64,000 nt of DNA from DAOULY01 sp034414595 (GTDB lineage Bacteria > Chloroflexota > Dehalococcoidia > SZUA-161 > JAUWZY01). The stretch lies in NCBI GenBank assembly GCA_034414595.1, contig DAOULY010000021.1:310001-374000 (forward strand), in the 5' to 3' direction. The position numbers were made by a program, and so were the translations under genes. The notes under the pieces are model-generated. The model saw nothing but the letters and a program-made list of their open reading frames with translations, had not been told where the DNA came from and did not search any database. Shown here piece by piece: positions 49,349-59,600 of this stretch; position 1 is the first letter of the stretch, and the number at the start of each line of letters is the position of its first letter.

Positions 49349-51376
49349 ATGCCTGAGCATACTACGGAGAATATCCGCAATGTGGTTTTGCTATCTCACA
49401 GCGGCGCCGGCAAGACCTCCCTTGCTGAAGCGCTGCTGTATAACTCCGGGGCCATAACACGCCTTGGCCGAGTTGATGAGGGCAATACCACCTCTGACTA
49501 TGACCCCGATGAAGTAAGGCGTGGCAGCAGCATCAATTTATCTACAATCCCACTGGAGTGGAAAGGGAATAACATCAACATCCTCGACACCCCTGGCTAT
49601 GCTGACTTCGTCAGCGAGGTTCGGGCCGCGCTGCGAGTCGCTGATAGTGCTGTGATCGTGATCTGCGCCGCCTCTGGTATTGAGGTAGGCACGGAGCAGG
49701 CTTGGTCCTATGTCACTGAGATGGGATTGCCTTGTCTTATCTTTGTCAACAAGATCGACCGCGAGCACGCCGATTTCTACAAGACGGTGGAGCAAATACA
49801 AGCCCGCTTCGGCAGGAAATGCCTCCCGCTCCAGCTGCCTATTGGCTCTCAGGATAGCTTTGAGGGCGTGGTGCAGCTGCTAACGGAAGGGCCGGCACCG
49901 GAGTCCTTGGCCAGCGAGATTCGCACCTTCAGTGACAAGCTGGTGGAGGCGGTGGTGGAGACGAACGATGAGCTTATCAACAGATATCTTGAAGGCGAAG
50001 AATTGACTGACGACGAGCTGCGGAGGGGGCTTAAGGCCGGCGTCCTCTCTGGTGACATCGTGCCTATCCTGGTGGGGACTGCTCTGGGCAATAAGGGTGT
50101 CTCTGAGCTGCTGGATGCCATCTCGGAGTATCTCCCTTCACCCAAGGACAGAGGCCAGATCAGGGCTTGGGACCTGAATGCCAAGGAGGAAATATCCCTC
50201 GAGCCCGATGAGCAAGGTCCGCTCAGTGCCCTGGTTTTCAAGACCACCGCCGATCCCTATGTAGGTCGGCTGACTTACTTTCGAGTTTACAGTGGCACGC
50301 TTCATAGCGATAGCACCGTGTGGAATGCCAGCAAAGGCAAGCCAGAGCGCATCGGGCAGCTATATCTGATCCGGGGCAAGGCTCAAGAGCCGGTTGCAAA
50401 GGTGAGCGCGGGCGACATCGGTGCTGTGGCCAAGCTGGCTGAGACCGGCACCAGTGATGGTTTTTCCAGTCAAGCTCAGCCCTTGACTTTGGCCCGGATT
50501 GAGATGCCCAGTCCCTCGCTGAGCGTAGCTGTGCATCCCAAGACCAAAGCCGATGTTGACAAGATGGGGACGGCGCTCTCCAGGTTGGTTGAGGAGGATT
50601 CTTCTCTGTCTGTGCGCAGGGACCCTAATACCGGGGAGACCATCCTCTCCGGTCTGGGGGAAGCTCACTTGGAGGTGGCCGCAGAGAGGATGAGACGCAA
50701 GTTAGGCGTCGATGTCGATCTGGAGTTGCCCAAGATCCCATATAGAGAGACCGTCACGGTAGCTGCTAAAGCTGAGTACAAGCATAAGAAGCAGACTGGT
50801 GGCCATGGTCAGTATGGTCATGTACTTCTGGAGATTGAGCCCCTGCCTCGAGGGCAAGGCTATGAATTCACCGATAGGGTGGTAGGTGGGGCCATACCCA
50901 AGAACTATATCCCGGCGGTGGAGAAGGGGGTCCACGAAGCACTGCAAGAAGGAGTCGTCGCTGGCTACCCCGCGGTCGATCTAAGGGTGACCCTTTATGA
51001 CGGCAGCTATCATCCGGTGGACTCATCGGAGATCTCGTTTAAGATTGCGGGGGGTCATGCCTTCAGAAAAGGCCTGTCTCAGGGGCAGCCAGTGCTGCTC
51101 GAGCCCATCATGAATGTGCGCATCACAGTCCCCAAGGAATTCACCGGTGACATCATCGGTGACCTCAATGGGAAGCGAGCCCGGATATTGGGCATGGAGC
51201 CCGAGAATGGGAACAGCCTCATCGAAGCTCAGGTGCCCCTTTCTGAGATGCAGCGCTATGCCATCGAGCTGAGATCGATGACCCAGGCTCGTGGCAGCTT
51301 TGCTATTGACTTCAGCCACTATGAGGAAGTCCCTCCCCATATCGCCCAGCGTGTCGCCGCTGAAGATAAGAAATAA
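49349..51376 (+). CDS. Elongation factor G-like translational GTPase (EF-G2-type)
   Basis: The 675-residue GTPase has all EF-G domains: G1 as LLSHSGAGKTSLAEALLYNS (standard EF-G reads AHIDAGKTT), G2/G3 with ILDTPGYADFVSEVRAALRV, G4 FVNKIDREHADF, domain IV GGHGQYGHVLLEIEPLPRGQ and domain V ILGMEPENGNSLIEAQVPLSEM. The altered P-loop and sequence SSINLSTIPLEW instead of the classical effector loop mark it as an EF-G2/EF-G-like paralogue rather than the main translocase. These factors occur alongside a normal EF-G and their role is unclear. Confidence 0.92.
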   Translation: MPEHTTENIRNVVLLSHSGAGKTSLAEALLYNSGAITRLGRVDEGNTTSDYDPDEVRRGSSINLSTIPLEWKGNNINILDTPGYADFVSEVRAALRVADSAVIVICAASGIEVGTEQAWSYVTEMGLPCLIFVNKIDREHADFYKTVEQIQARFGRKCLPLQLPIGSQDSFEGVVQLLTEGPAPESLASEIRTFSDKLVEAVVETNDELINRYLEGEELTDDELRRGLKAGVLSGDIVPILVGTALGNKGVSELLDAISEYLPSPKDRGQIRAWDLNAKEEISLEPDEQGPLSALVFKTTADPYVGRLTYFRVYSGTLHSDSTVWNASKGKPERIGQLYLIRGKAQEPVAKVSAGDIGAVAKLAETGTSDGFSSQAQPLTLARIEMPSPSLSVAVHPKTKADVDKMGTALSRLVEEDSSLSVRRDPNTGETILSGLGEAHLEVAAERMRRKLGVDVDLELPKIPYRETVTVAAKAEYKHKKQTGGHGQYGHVLLEIEPLPRGQGYEFTDRVVGGAIPKNYIPAVEKGVHEALQEGVVAGYPAVDLRVTLYDGSYHPVDSSEISFKIAGGHAFRKGLSQGQPVLLEPIMNVRITVPKEFTGDIIGDLNGKRARILGMEPENGNSLIEAQVPLSEMQRYAIELRSMTQARGSFAIDFSHYEEVPPHIAQRVAAEDKK

Positions 51377-51465
51377 TCAGTGGGACTCGGCGCTTTACTG
51401 CGAGTTTAAAAGATGATAAAATAAGTGTTTGGGGCGGGGGGAAAACTGACTGAAGGAGACAGCTA

Positions 51466-53433
51466 ATGCCTGAGAGAAAGACCATTGATCCTGCGATAGT
51501 GGAGATGATGGAGAAAGCCAAGTCTGATGGTATTCTCACTGTGTTCGACCGCGCTGAGACCACTGCTCCGTGCCCTATCGGGCATGCCGGGAACTGCTGC
51601 AAGAACTGCTTCATGGGTCCCTGTCGCCTAGTTGGTAAGACCACTGTGGGGCTCTGTGGCGCGACCAAGGAAACGGTGGCGGCCAGGAACCTGGCCCGAG
51701 AGATCGCCTCCGGGGCCGCATCCCATTCCGACCATGGTCGTGATGTAGCGCTTACCTTGCTCGCTGCGGCTGAGGGAGAAGCACCGGACTATCAGATAAA
51801 AGATGAGCGCAAGCTGAAGAATGTAGCCCGATGGCTCAATGTTCCTGAGCCGGAAAGGAGTAAGGAGGAAGTTGCCAGAGATGTTGCTCTGGCAGCATTG
51901 GCTAACTTCACCAGCACCAAGGGTGAAGTGGACTATGTGAGGCGAGCCCCACCCAAGCGTCAGGAGCTGTGGCGACGGCTCAAAATTTCCCCCAGGGGCG
52001 TCGATCGCGAGATCGTGGAGGTGCTGCACCGTACTCACATCGGGAATGATCAAGATGCCGAGCATATCCTGACCCATGCCATGAGATGTGCTTTGGGAGA
52101 TGGCTGGGGAGGCTCCATGCTGGCCACCGACCTCAGTGATATCCTGTTCGGTACCCCGGCCCCAGTGGCTGCTCGCTCCAACTTCGGCATCCTCAAGGAG
52201 GACGAGGTCAATGTCGTGGTTCATGGTCATGAGCCAACCCTTTCGGAGATGATTGTGATTGCGGCCAGCGATCCCGATATCATCGAATACGCTAAGTCGA
52301 AGGGGGCTAAGGGGGTAAATCTGTCCGGGATCTGCTGCACGGCAAATGAGATCCTGATGCGCCAGGGGATTCCGGTAGTGGGCAATTTCCTATCCCAGGA
52401 GTTGGTTATGGCCACCGGGGCTGTGGATGCTATGGTGGTCGATATCCAGTGTATTATGCAAGGGATTCAAGAAACATCTGAATCTTATCATACCAAGATC
52501 ATCACAACCTCACCCAAGGCTCACATCACTGGAGCGGTGCGGATGGAATTCGATGAACACAGAGCTCTGGATGTGGCCAAGGAGATCCTACGCATCGGCA
52601 TCGACAATTTCTCCAACCGCAAAGAGGTCAATATCCCTGACTATGTAGACCATCTGGTTGCCGGTTTCTCTCATGAGTACATTAACTATATGCAAGGAGG
52701 AGTTTACCGGGAGTCATTCCGGCCGCTGAATGACAACGTAATAAACGGTCGCATCCGTGGTGCTGCTGGAGTCGTCGGTTGCAATAACGCACGGGCGACC
52801 CATGACGATGCCCATACTTATCTGGTCAAGGAGTTGATCAAGAACGATGTCCTGGTGGTGACCACGGGCTGTAATGCCATAGCCTGTGCCAAGCAGGGGC
52901 TTCTGACCCCGGAGGTCATGGAAGTCGCCGGCCCCGGTCTCCGCGAGGTCTGCCAGGCAATAGGCATCCCACCGGTGCTCCACATGGGCTCATGCGTGGA
53001 TAATTCCCGAATCCTCACCGTCCTAACTCAGTGTGCTACTGAGGGCGGGCTCGGCGAGGACATCAGCGACCTCCCCGTGATCGGCATTGCTCCGGAGTGG
53101 ATGTCAGAGAAAGCCCTTTCCATCGGGACCTATGTGGTGGCATCGGGCTGCCATACTATCTTCGGCGTCGGCTCTCCCATCTCGGGAAGCGAAGAGGTGA
53201 CAAGGCTGATCAATGAGGGTTGGACGGAGATGGTGGGCGCCGGTCTGGAGTTCGTTGAGGACCCCGAGGAGATCCTGCTCAAGTCCCTGGCTCACATCGA
53301 CGCCAAACGAAGAGCCCTTAAGCTCGAGGAATACAGCCCGACAAAATATGCCAAAAGCACTACCTACTTGCCTGGTGATTACACTTCCTTCGAGGTGTTC
53401 AAAGAGGGCAGGTACTCAAGGGCCGGGGCATAG
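51466..53433 (+). CDS. cooS: Anaerobic carbon-monoxide dehydrogenase catalytic subunit
   Basis: The 655-residue Ni-Fe CO dehydrogenase interconverts CO and CO2. N-terminal ligands of the D and B clusters are C36, C44, C45, C48, C53 and C64 (PCPIGHAGNCCKNCFMGPC). C-cluster ligands are all present: His in VVHGHEPTLSE, Cys in LSGICCTANEILM, VDIQCIMQG, VGCNNARATHD, VTTGCNAIACAKQG and HMGSCVDNSR. The proton-relay Lys in PEWMSEKALSIG is also there. AAGGAG precedes ATG 51466. No acsB or corrinoid protein is adjacent. Two Fe-S electron-transfer genes follow, 152 bases later. Confidence 0.97.
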   Translation: MPERKTIDPAIVEMMEKAKSDGILTVFDRAETTAPCPIGHAGNCCKNCFMGPCRLVGKTTVGLCGATKETVAARNLAREIASGAASHSDHGRDVALTLLAAAEGEAPDYQIKDERKLKNVARWLNVPEPERSKEEVARDVALAALANFTSTKGEVDYVRRAPPKRQELWRRLKISPRGVDREIVEVLHRTHIGNDQDAEHILTHAMRCALGDGWGGSMLATDLSDILFGTPAPVAARSNFGILKEDEVNVVVHGHEPTLSEMIVIAASDPDIIEYAKSKGAKGVNLSGICCTANEILMRQGIPVVGNFLSQELVMATGAVDAMVVDIQCIMQGIQETSESYHTKIITTSPKAHITGAVRMEFDEHRALDVAKEILRIGIDNFSNRKEVNIPDYVDHLVAGFSHEYINYMQGGVYRESFRPLNDNVINGRIRGAAGVVGCNNARATHDDAHTYLVKELIKNDVLVVTTGCNAIACAKQGLLTPEVMEVAGPGLREVCQAIGIPPVLHMGSCVDNSRILTVLTQCATEGGLGEDISDLPVIGIAPEWMSEKALSIGTYVVASGCHTIFGVGSPISGSEEVTRLINEGWTEMVGAGLEFVEDPEEILLKSLAHIDAKRRALKLEEYSPTKYAKSTTYLPGDYTSFEVFKEGRYSRAGA

Positions 53434-53584
53434 GGTTCTGTTCATCGGGGCTTGTTTGTGATATTCTATAGGCCGTGTTGAGCGCCATTGCATCGTTCCA
53501 CGCCGGCTTCTATCAGTTTAACCTCGAATGAGGTGATTTTGCGCGATTCTCTCCTGAAGCTCTGGTGGGAGGGAGGATCCCGAT

Positions 53585-54601
53585 ATGGCTGAGAATCTGA
53601 GAGGACTCGTTCCTGGTGGTTTGCAGCTCCTCAGGGATAATATTATCAATAAGGGCAACCTCTTTGGTGCGCCTGCCAAGGCCAAGGCCGAGTGGGCTAA
53701 GAACTTGAAAATCCCCAAGCAAGGCCCAACCGTGTTCTTCGCCGGCTGTGGCTATCAGCTTATCGGGCAGGCTAAGAGTCAGCTCTCGGCTATGGCTAAG
53801 CTGGAGGAGAAGGGGCTTGATGCTGAGAGAGCAGTGGGCGTGACCAAAGCTTTTCAGAAGGTTGGCCTCGATGTGGCTGGAATCTATGGCAAATTGGCTT
53901 CACGAGGTTCTGATGGTCATAAGGCTCTGGAATCGGCAGTCGCTGTGCTCCAGAAGCTAGGCGTGGAGTTTGGCTATCTATATGATGAAGAGCCCTGTTG
54001 TGGCGCGCCCCTATATCACTTTGGATTTGAGCGGGAGTTCGCCCAAAATGCTCAGGAGACTTACAGTCGGCTCAAATCACTGGGCGTCAAGGGCATCATC
54101 GGGTTGGTGCCTTCCTGCACTCATGCCCTTCAGAACCTGTTCCCTAAATACGTCCAGGACTTCGACCTGAAAGTGGAGCACTTCTCTGAGGTCGTTTTGA
54201 GACAGCTCCGCCAAAACAATATAACGCTTAGACTCTCCAATAAGTTGGATGCTACCTTTCATGATCCCTGCCAGCTTGCTCGCTATTTGGGGTTGATAGA
54301 TGAGCCTCGGCAGATCATGGGCGCCATAGAGGGGCTGGAGCTGAAGGAAGTGGAGTGGACCAAGGGGGAGTGGTCCACCTGTTGTGGTGGAGGGGGTGGC
54401 TTTGAGGTCGTCTTCCCCGAGATGAGCCGGATGCTGGCATCCAATAGAGCTCAAGAGCTGCTGGAAACGGGAGCTTCCACAATAATAACCTGCTGTCCTG
54501 GCTGTTTGATGCAGCTTGAAGAGGGGCTCAAAGAGCGCAAAGCCGACGGGGTGCAGGTTTTGGACTTGGCTGAGGTCCTTGCTCTCGCTCTGGAGGTATA
54601 A
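53585..54601 (+). CDS. CCG-domain (Fe-S)-binding oxidoreductase subunit (HdrB/LutA-like)
   Basis: The 338-residue protein starts at ATG 53585, eight bases after GGAGG. It contains two cysteine-rich CCG domains: CGYQLIGQAK followed by EEPCCGAPLYHFGF, and FHDPCQLARYLGL followed by WSTCCGGGGGFEVVFPEM and ITCCPGCLMQLEEGL. Such domains bind non-cubane 4Fe-4S clusters in heterodisulfide reductase and lactate-utilisation complexes. A 100-residue N-terminal part is family-specific. It overlaps no other gene and is spaced one base from the next; together they form a redox pair placed after cooS. Confidence 0.92.
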   Translation: MAENLRGLVPGGLQLLRDNIINKGNLFGAPAKAKAEWAKNLKIPKQGPTVFFAGCGYQLIGQAKSQLSAMAKLEEKGLDAERAVGVTKAFQKVGLDVAGIYGKLASRGSDGHKALESAVAVLQKLGVEFGYLYDEEPCCGAPLYHFGFEREFAQNAQETYSRLKSLGVKGIIGLVPSCTHALQNLFPKYVQDFDLKVEHFSEVVLRQLRQNNITLRLSNKLDATFHDPCQLARYLGLIDEPRQIMGAIEGLELKEVEWTKGEWSTCCGGGGGFEVVFPEMSRMLASNRAQELLETGASTIITCCPGCLMQLEEGLKERKADGVQVLDLAEVLALALEV

Positions 54602-54602
54602 G

Positions 54603-55796
54603 ATGCCCGATTTCAAAAGCTATAAGCAAACGCTGATGACGGCAGCTCACAATGACAGGATAGGCTTGGCCCTTTCCCGGGCCGTCAAGAGCTATCGGGG
54701 CAATATCAATGCGGCATTGGCTAAGTTCCCCCACACCATCGAGCTTGCGGATCAGGTGCGCAAGACCAAGGAGGATTCAGTAGGGAGGATGCTGGAGCTG
54801 GCTGAGCAAGCTTGCGAGGCGATAAGGGAGAACAAAGGTCAGGCCTATATCGCGAGGACGAAGGAAGAGGCCCTGGAGATCATCGGCAACATCACGGGCC
54901 AGGGCAAGCTCGTGGTCAAAGGCAAGAGCATGACCAGTGAGGAAATCGAGCTCCGGGAGCATTTGGAGAAGATGGGCAACGAGGTCTATGAGACCGATTT
55001 GGGAGAGTTCATCGTTCAGCAGCTTGGCTCAAAGCCAATGCACATATTGGCTCCGGCGGTCCATGTGCCCAAGGAGGATGTCGCCGCGATGCTGAAGAGG
55101 TTGCTTGGGGAGGAAATCCCGCCCGATATAGCCACCGAGGTGGCCGCAGTAAGGAAGTTCCTCCGGGAGAAGTATTTTCAGGCAGATGTGGGGATGAGCG
55201 GCGCCAATGTGGTCGCTGCTGATACCGGTACTCTATTTATGATCGAAAACGAGGGTAACATCCGCCTCGCCACGGGAGCGCCTCCGGTTTACATTGGGCT
55301 GGTGGGTATGGAGAAGCTGGTGCCCACGCTGCGCCAGGCATGGGAGGTAGCTGAAGTCACCTGGAGGTACGCCAATTACACTGTGCCGACCTATGTCAGT
55401 CTGGTATCGGGTCCGAGCAAGACCGGAGACATCGAGAAGGTCACTACCTATGGAGCCCACGGCCCAGCGGAGTTCCATGTGATATTCCTTGATTCCGGGC
55501 GAACAGAGCTGGCCAAACACCCACTGCTTAGGGAAGCTCTCTACTGTCTCAGGTGTGGTGGCTGTCTCTATGAGTGTCCTGTCTTTGCCTTAACTGCTGG
55601 TTGCTTCGGCGACAAATACTTCGCTGGAATCGGTGCTATCTGGACCGCTTTCATCACCGGAGATTTGAAGCAAGCACTCCCCTTAGTTTATACCTGCTTG
55701 ACCTGTGGCCGTTGCAAGGTCAGATGTCCGATGAAGATAGATGTCCCCAGCATGTGCTTTGAACTTCGCAGGATGATAGTGGACGGTGCAGAGTAG
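54603..55796 (+). CDS. LutB-like LUD-domain iron-sulfur protein
   Basis: From ATG 54603 the product has 397 residues. The LUD domain covers residues 60-320 (MTSEEIELREHLEKMGNEVY, DTGTLFMIENEGNIRLA, YVSLVSGPSKTGDIEK). Two 4Fe-4S motifs follow (YCLRCGGCLYECPVFAL and TCLTCGRCKVRCPMKID). This is the LutB/LldF architecture that with a LutA-type partner oxidises lactate or similar acids. Here the cooS neighbour suggests it may link CO oxidation to another donor or acceptor. The stop overlaps the start of the phosphatase gene. Confidence 0.93.
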   Translation: MPDFKSYKQTLMTAAHNDRIGLALSRAVKSYRGNINAALAKFPHTIELADQVRKTKEDSVGRMLELAEQACEAIRENKGQAYIARTKEEALEIIGNITGQGKLVVKGKSMTSEEIELREHLEKMGNEVYETDLGEFIVQQLGSKPMHILAPAVHVPKEDVAAMLKRLLGEEIPPDIATEVAAVRKFLREKYFQADVGMSGANVVAADTGTLFMIENEGNIRLATGAPPVYIGLVGMEKLVPTLRQAWEVAEVTWRYANYTVPTYVSLVSGPSKTGDIEKVTTYGAHGPAEFHVIFLDSGRTELAKHPLLREALYCLRCGGCLYECPVFALTAGCFGDKYFAGIGAIWTAFITGDLKQALPLVYTCLTCGRCKVRCPMKIDVPSMCFELRRMIVDGAE

Positions 55797-56613
55797 GTTC
55801 GCCGAGATAATTGAGAACCCCGACCAAATCGCCTCGCTCTCCACGGAGGATGAGCAAGCTCTGCTCCAGGAAACGGCTGCGGTAGTGGGAGAGGAGCCCA
55901 AGCTGATTGAGCTTCCCAGTACTGGCCGTGCCATCTTTGTCGGTGATACCCATGGCGATTTCGATGCCACTAAGAAGGTCGTCGCCAAGTATCTCAGCGA
56001 GGGCAACAGAGTGGTCTTCTTGGGGGATTATGTGGACCGTGGTCCCCAGCCGCAGCAGAACATAAACTACCTGTGCCTGTTGAAACTGACTTATCCCGAG
56101 GATATCTTCTTGCTCATGGGAAACCATGAGGCCCATCAATGGATCAATTTCTTCCCGGCGGACTTTTGGTGGACTCTGGAGCCGGAGCGCTATGCTCGCT
56201 ACACGGCCACGTTCTCCAAGCTGCCTTTGGCGGTCTCGGTCGATAATGGGGTGCTGGCGTTGCACGGGGGCTTGCCCGACGTGGCCAATCTCGACGATAT
56301 AAACAGGGTAGAGCTGGGCACTGAGCAATGGGTCTACATAATCTGGGGCGATTTCCAGGACATGAGTGGCGGTTTTTTGACTGAGTATGTCGGCAGGCCC
56401 CAGTTTGGCCGCGACTATTTCGAGGAGGTCATGGCCAGATTCAACAAGAGACTGCTGATCAGGTCACACCAGCCGAGGACGCCCGTCCTCTACGATAGAA
56501 GATGTCTCACCATTTTCACCTCGAGCGCCTATCCGGTGGAGAGGACAGTGGCCATCGTCGATCTGGAGAAGGAACCAAACACAGTCGACGACTTCGTAAT
56601 CGAGATGATTTGA
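55786..56613 (+). CDS. PPP-family serine/threonine-type phosphoprotein phosphatase
   Basis: The 275-residue metallophosphatase has the complete PPP motif set: GDTHGDF, GDYVDRGP, GNHEAHQ, ALHGGLP and RSHQP. The GDxVDRG and GNHE motifs separate it from generic calcineurin-like enzymes. GTG 55786 overlaps the LutB-like stop by 11 bases, giving coupled expression. About 40 N-terminal residues form a helical extension. The target is unknown; reversible phosphorylation of the neighbouring redox proteins is only a guess. Confidence 0.92.
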   Translation: MQSRFAEIIENPDQIASLSTEDEQALLQETAAVVGEEPKLIELPSTGRAIFVGDTHGDFDATKKVVAKYLSEGNRVVFLGDYVDRGPQPQQNINYLCLLKLTYPEDIFLLMGNHEAHQWINFFPADFWWTLEPERYARYTATFSKLPLAVSVDNGVLALHGGLPDVANLDDINRVELGTEQWVYIIWGDFQDMSGGFLTEYVGRPQFGRDYFEEVMARFNKRLLIRSHQPRTPVLYDRRCLTIFTSSAYPVERTVAIVDLEKEPNTVDDFVIEMI

Positions 56614-56629
56614 ACCATCCGAGCGACTT

Positions 56630-59600
56630 CTATTTCCTCGCCAAACGGCCTATTGCCAGGCCTATTAACAGGACGACCCCTGCCCCGATAGCTATCCACA
56701 CCCAGACCGGCAGCCCAAGTGGAGTGTCCTCTGTGGGTGCTGGAGGTGGTGGTGCTGTGATGGTGATATAGTCTGTCTTAGTCTCCGTATCTGTTCCTCC
56801 CGGTCCAGTGACAGTGAGGGTCACGCTATAGGTTCCGGGGCTGCCATAGGCATGGGAAGGATTCCGCTGGTTGCTGGTCTCTCCATCTCCGAAGTCCCAA
56901 GCACATGAATCAATGATTCCTGTTGATTGGTCTGTGAACTGCACAGTTAGGGGGGCATTGCCACTTGCAGGAGTGGCCATGAAAGCCGCCGCGGGGGTCT
57001 CCTGGAAAGTGAAAGAGTCTGAACTCACAGCAGACGTATTGCCCGCTTTGTCAGTAGCCTTTGCCTTCACCGTATACTCCTTGCTATCGGTGAGCGTGGG
57101 CATGGTGTAACTCCAGTTCGAGGTCCCGGTGGTATCAAGCCACGTCTCGGTAGAGACCCAAGAGGTGCCGTTCCAGTAGGTGCTGTCGGTGGCGTTCTTG
57201 AGCTTAACCTGAACTTTATCCAACTCGCCTGGTGAGACATCGTAGGTTGTGCCGCTGATCTGGGCAAGTGAGTTCACAAAGTCTGGGATGTTGTTCAGCG
57301 TCACAGTTGGGCTAGTGGTATCATAGGTGAAGCCGTCTGTTTCTGGCGTGCTGATGTTGCCTGCGTTATCACTGGCCTTAGCGCTGGCCGTGTAGCTGTG
57401 TCCCTCGCCCCAGCTCATGCCGCTAGTGTTGTAACTCCACGAGGTCGTTCCACTGGCATTAAGCCAAGTCTCTGCATATTCCCATGAGTCTCCGTCCCAG
57501 TACCTGTTGGTGCTCGCGTCGGAGATGCGGATCTGGACTAAGGCAACGCCGCTAGTAGCATTTGACGCCGTACCAGTAATCGAACTTAGTGAGTTCACAA
57601 AATCAGAGACGTTGGTGATCATGACCACAGGCGCCGTTGTGTCATAGATAAAGCTGTCTGAGGCCTCACCCGATTCGTTCCCCGCCTTATCTATCGATTT
57701 GGCCTTCACCATGTATGCCTTGCCATCGGTGAGCGTGGGCATGGTGTAATTCCACGTCGTTGTCCCTGTGGCATCGACCCAAGTTGCTCCTGCCACCCAT
57801 GAGCTTCCATTCCAGTAGGTAGAGTCAGTGGTGTTTTGTATCTGGACCTGAACCTTTTCCAACTCACCCGGTGAGATATCAGAAGCAGTGCCAGAGATAG
57901 AAGCAAGGGAGTTGACAAAGTCGGAAATGTTGTTAAGCGTCACCGTGGGGTTGGTGGTATCTACACTGAACAAAGTTGAAGCCCAGTTGCCCTGGTTGCC
58001 CATGCCGTCAATAGCCCTTACTCGCCAATAGTATGTGCCCTCGCTTAGAGCTTCTGCGGAACTGAGGCTATATTGGGAAGTTACCAATCCGGTCTTTGTT
58101 AGTAGCGGGCTCGAGAAACCAGAATCGTCGTCGACCTCCAGGATATAAGTGGCGCCTGAGGGATCTGAGGTATCGGACCAATCGAGGGTTGGAGCAGTGT
58201 CCCCTATTGCAGCACCACCAACAGGTGCTACCAGACCAGGTGGTGAAGGAGCTTCTGTATCAAGAGTGAATGCAGGACTCTCACATTGGTTAATGTTATT
58301 GACAGCCTCTCCATTATCAGCAATAACCTGTATTTTCATATCAGCTCTGTACTGACTATCAAAATCGGCCTTGGCGTTCCAAGTACCTATATTGCTCCCT
58401 ATGGCGACTTGTCCCCCGCCAGTAGTAGTGGCGCAGTCAACCCATTGGCTTCCATTCCAGTACTGGAAGCTAATGGTGACAGACTGCCTAGCATCGAAGA
58501 CTTCATAAGAGATATCCACAATGCCTGTTCCTGATCTCTGGGAAGCGGTCAAATTCCTCACGCTAGGCGAAACAAAAAGAGGACGCCCCAAGTCAGTAGC
58601 CACTATAGAATCAGCATATTCCACAATTATCCGTGGCATTACAGCGCTGGCTGCTTGATTCAAGTTCACAGATCCCTGCAAGCCAAACTCAGAAATAGAA
58701 TCCGCATATTCAACAACTATCCGCGATGATATCGTGTCAGCTACCAAATTTAGATCTGTAGAGACCTGTAACCTGAGTTCGGACACATAGTCTGCATACT
58801 CCACAACTATCCGTGGGGTTACGTTTTGAGCTACATTATCCAAGTCTGATGAATGTTCCAGGCCACTGGTCCAAACCGCGTTAGCACCCTCAACAATAAT
58901 CCCATCCGAGATGACAGGGACGTCTTGATATTCGACTTCATCCGCGTAAAATCCCCAGAAGTAATTGATATCCGAGTCTGTATCCAGCCCTATCTTTATC
59001 GTGTCACCTTCGACCCAGGGCGACCAATGGTCGAGATAAATGTCAGAAATCCTATCCCCAACCTGGCTATCGTTTTTATCGTAGAAAGATATATAATCGT
59101 CGCCTGCTTCGGTCTGTATTCGGGTAAAATGTACCCTTATCCATTCAGCTCCCGGGACATGCCAGGTCCAAACCCTGTGGTAATCGCTCCTATAAGGGTG
59201 AAAGGTCTCCACAATCCCGCCATAAGACCTGTAGATATAGCTGCTTGAGAAAGTCCCGAGCCCATCATGATAGTAATCAACTAAATAAGCAGGGTCCATA
59301 AAGAAATCCGGTGCGAACACTTCTCCATCATCCCAATCGTCCCAGCCCCACGGTGCGTTCGCTTTGGAGGTACTATCGCCCTTGAATGCGCCAAATGAGT
59401 CGAAAGTGTCTGTATAGTCGTATCTTCGGCTCCATAATTCATCTATACTCTTGAGGGCGTAGCCTACATTTCTATCATTGCCGCCACTTGGCTCTTCGGC
59501 TGTGCCGGTGTAGTAATAGACAACGCCATCTCCACCAGGGAAATCATTGGTCTCCCAGCGCTTATCTCCATAAACACCGTGGCCTTTTGCCTCCACGTAG

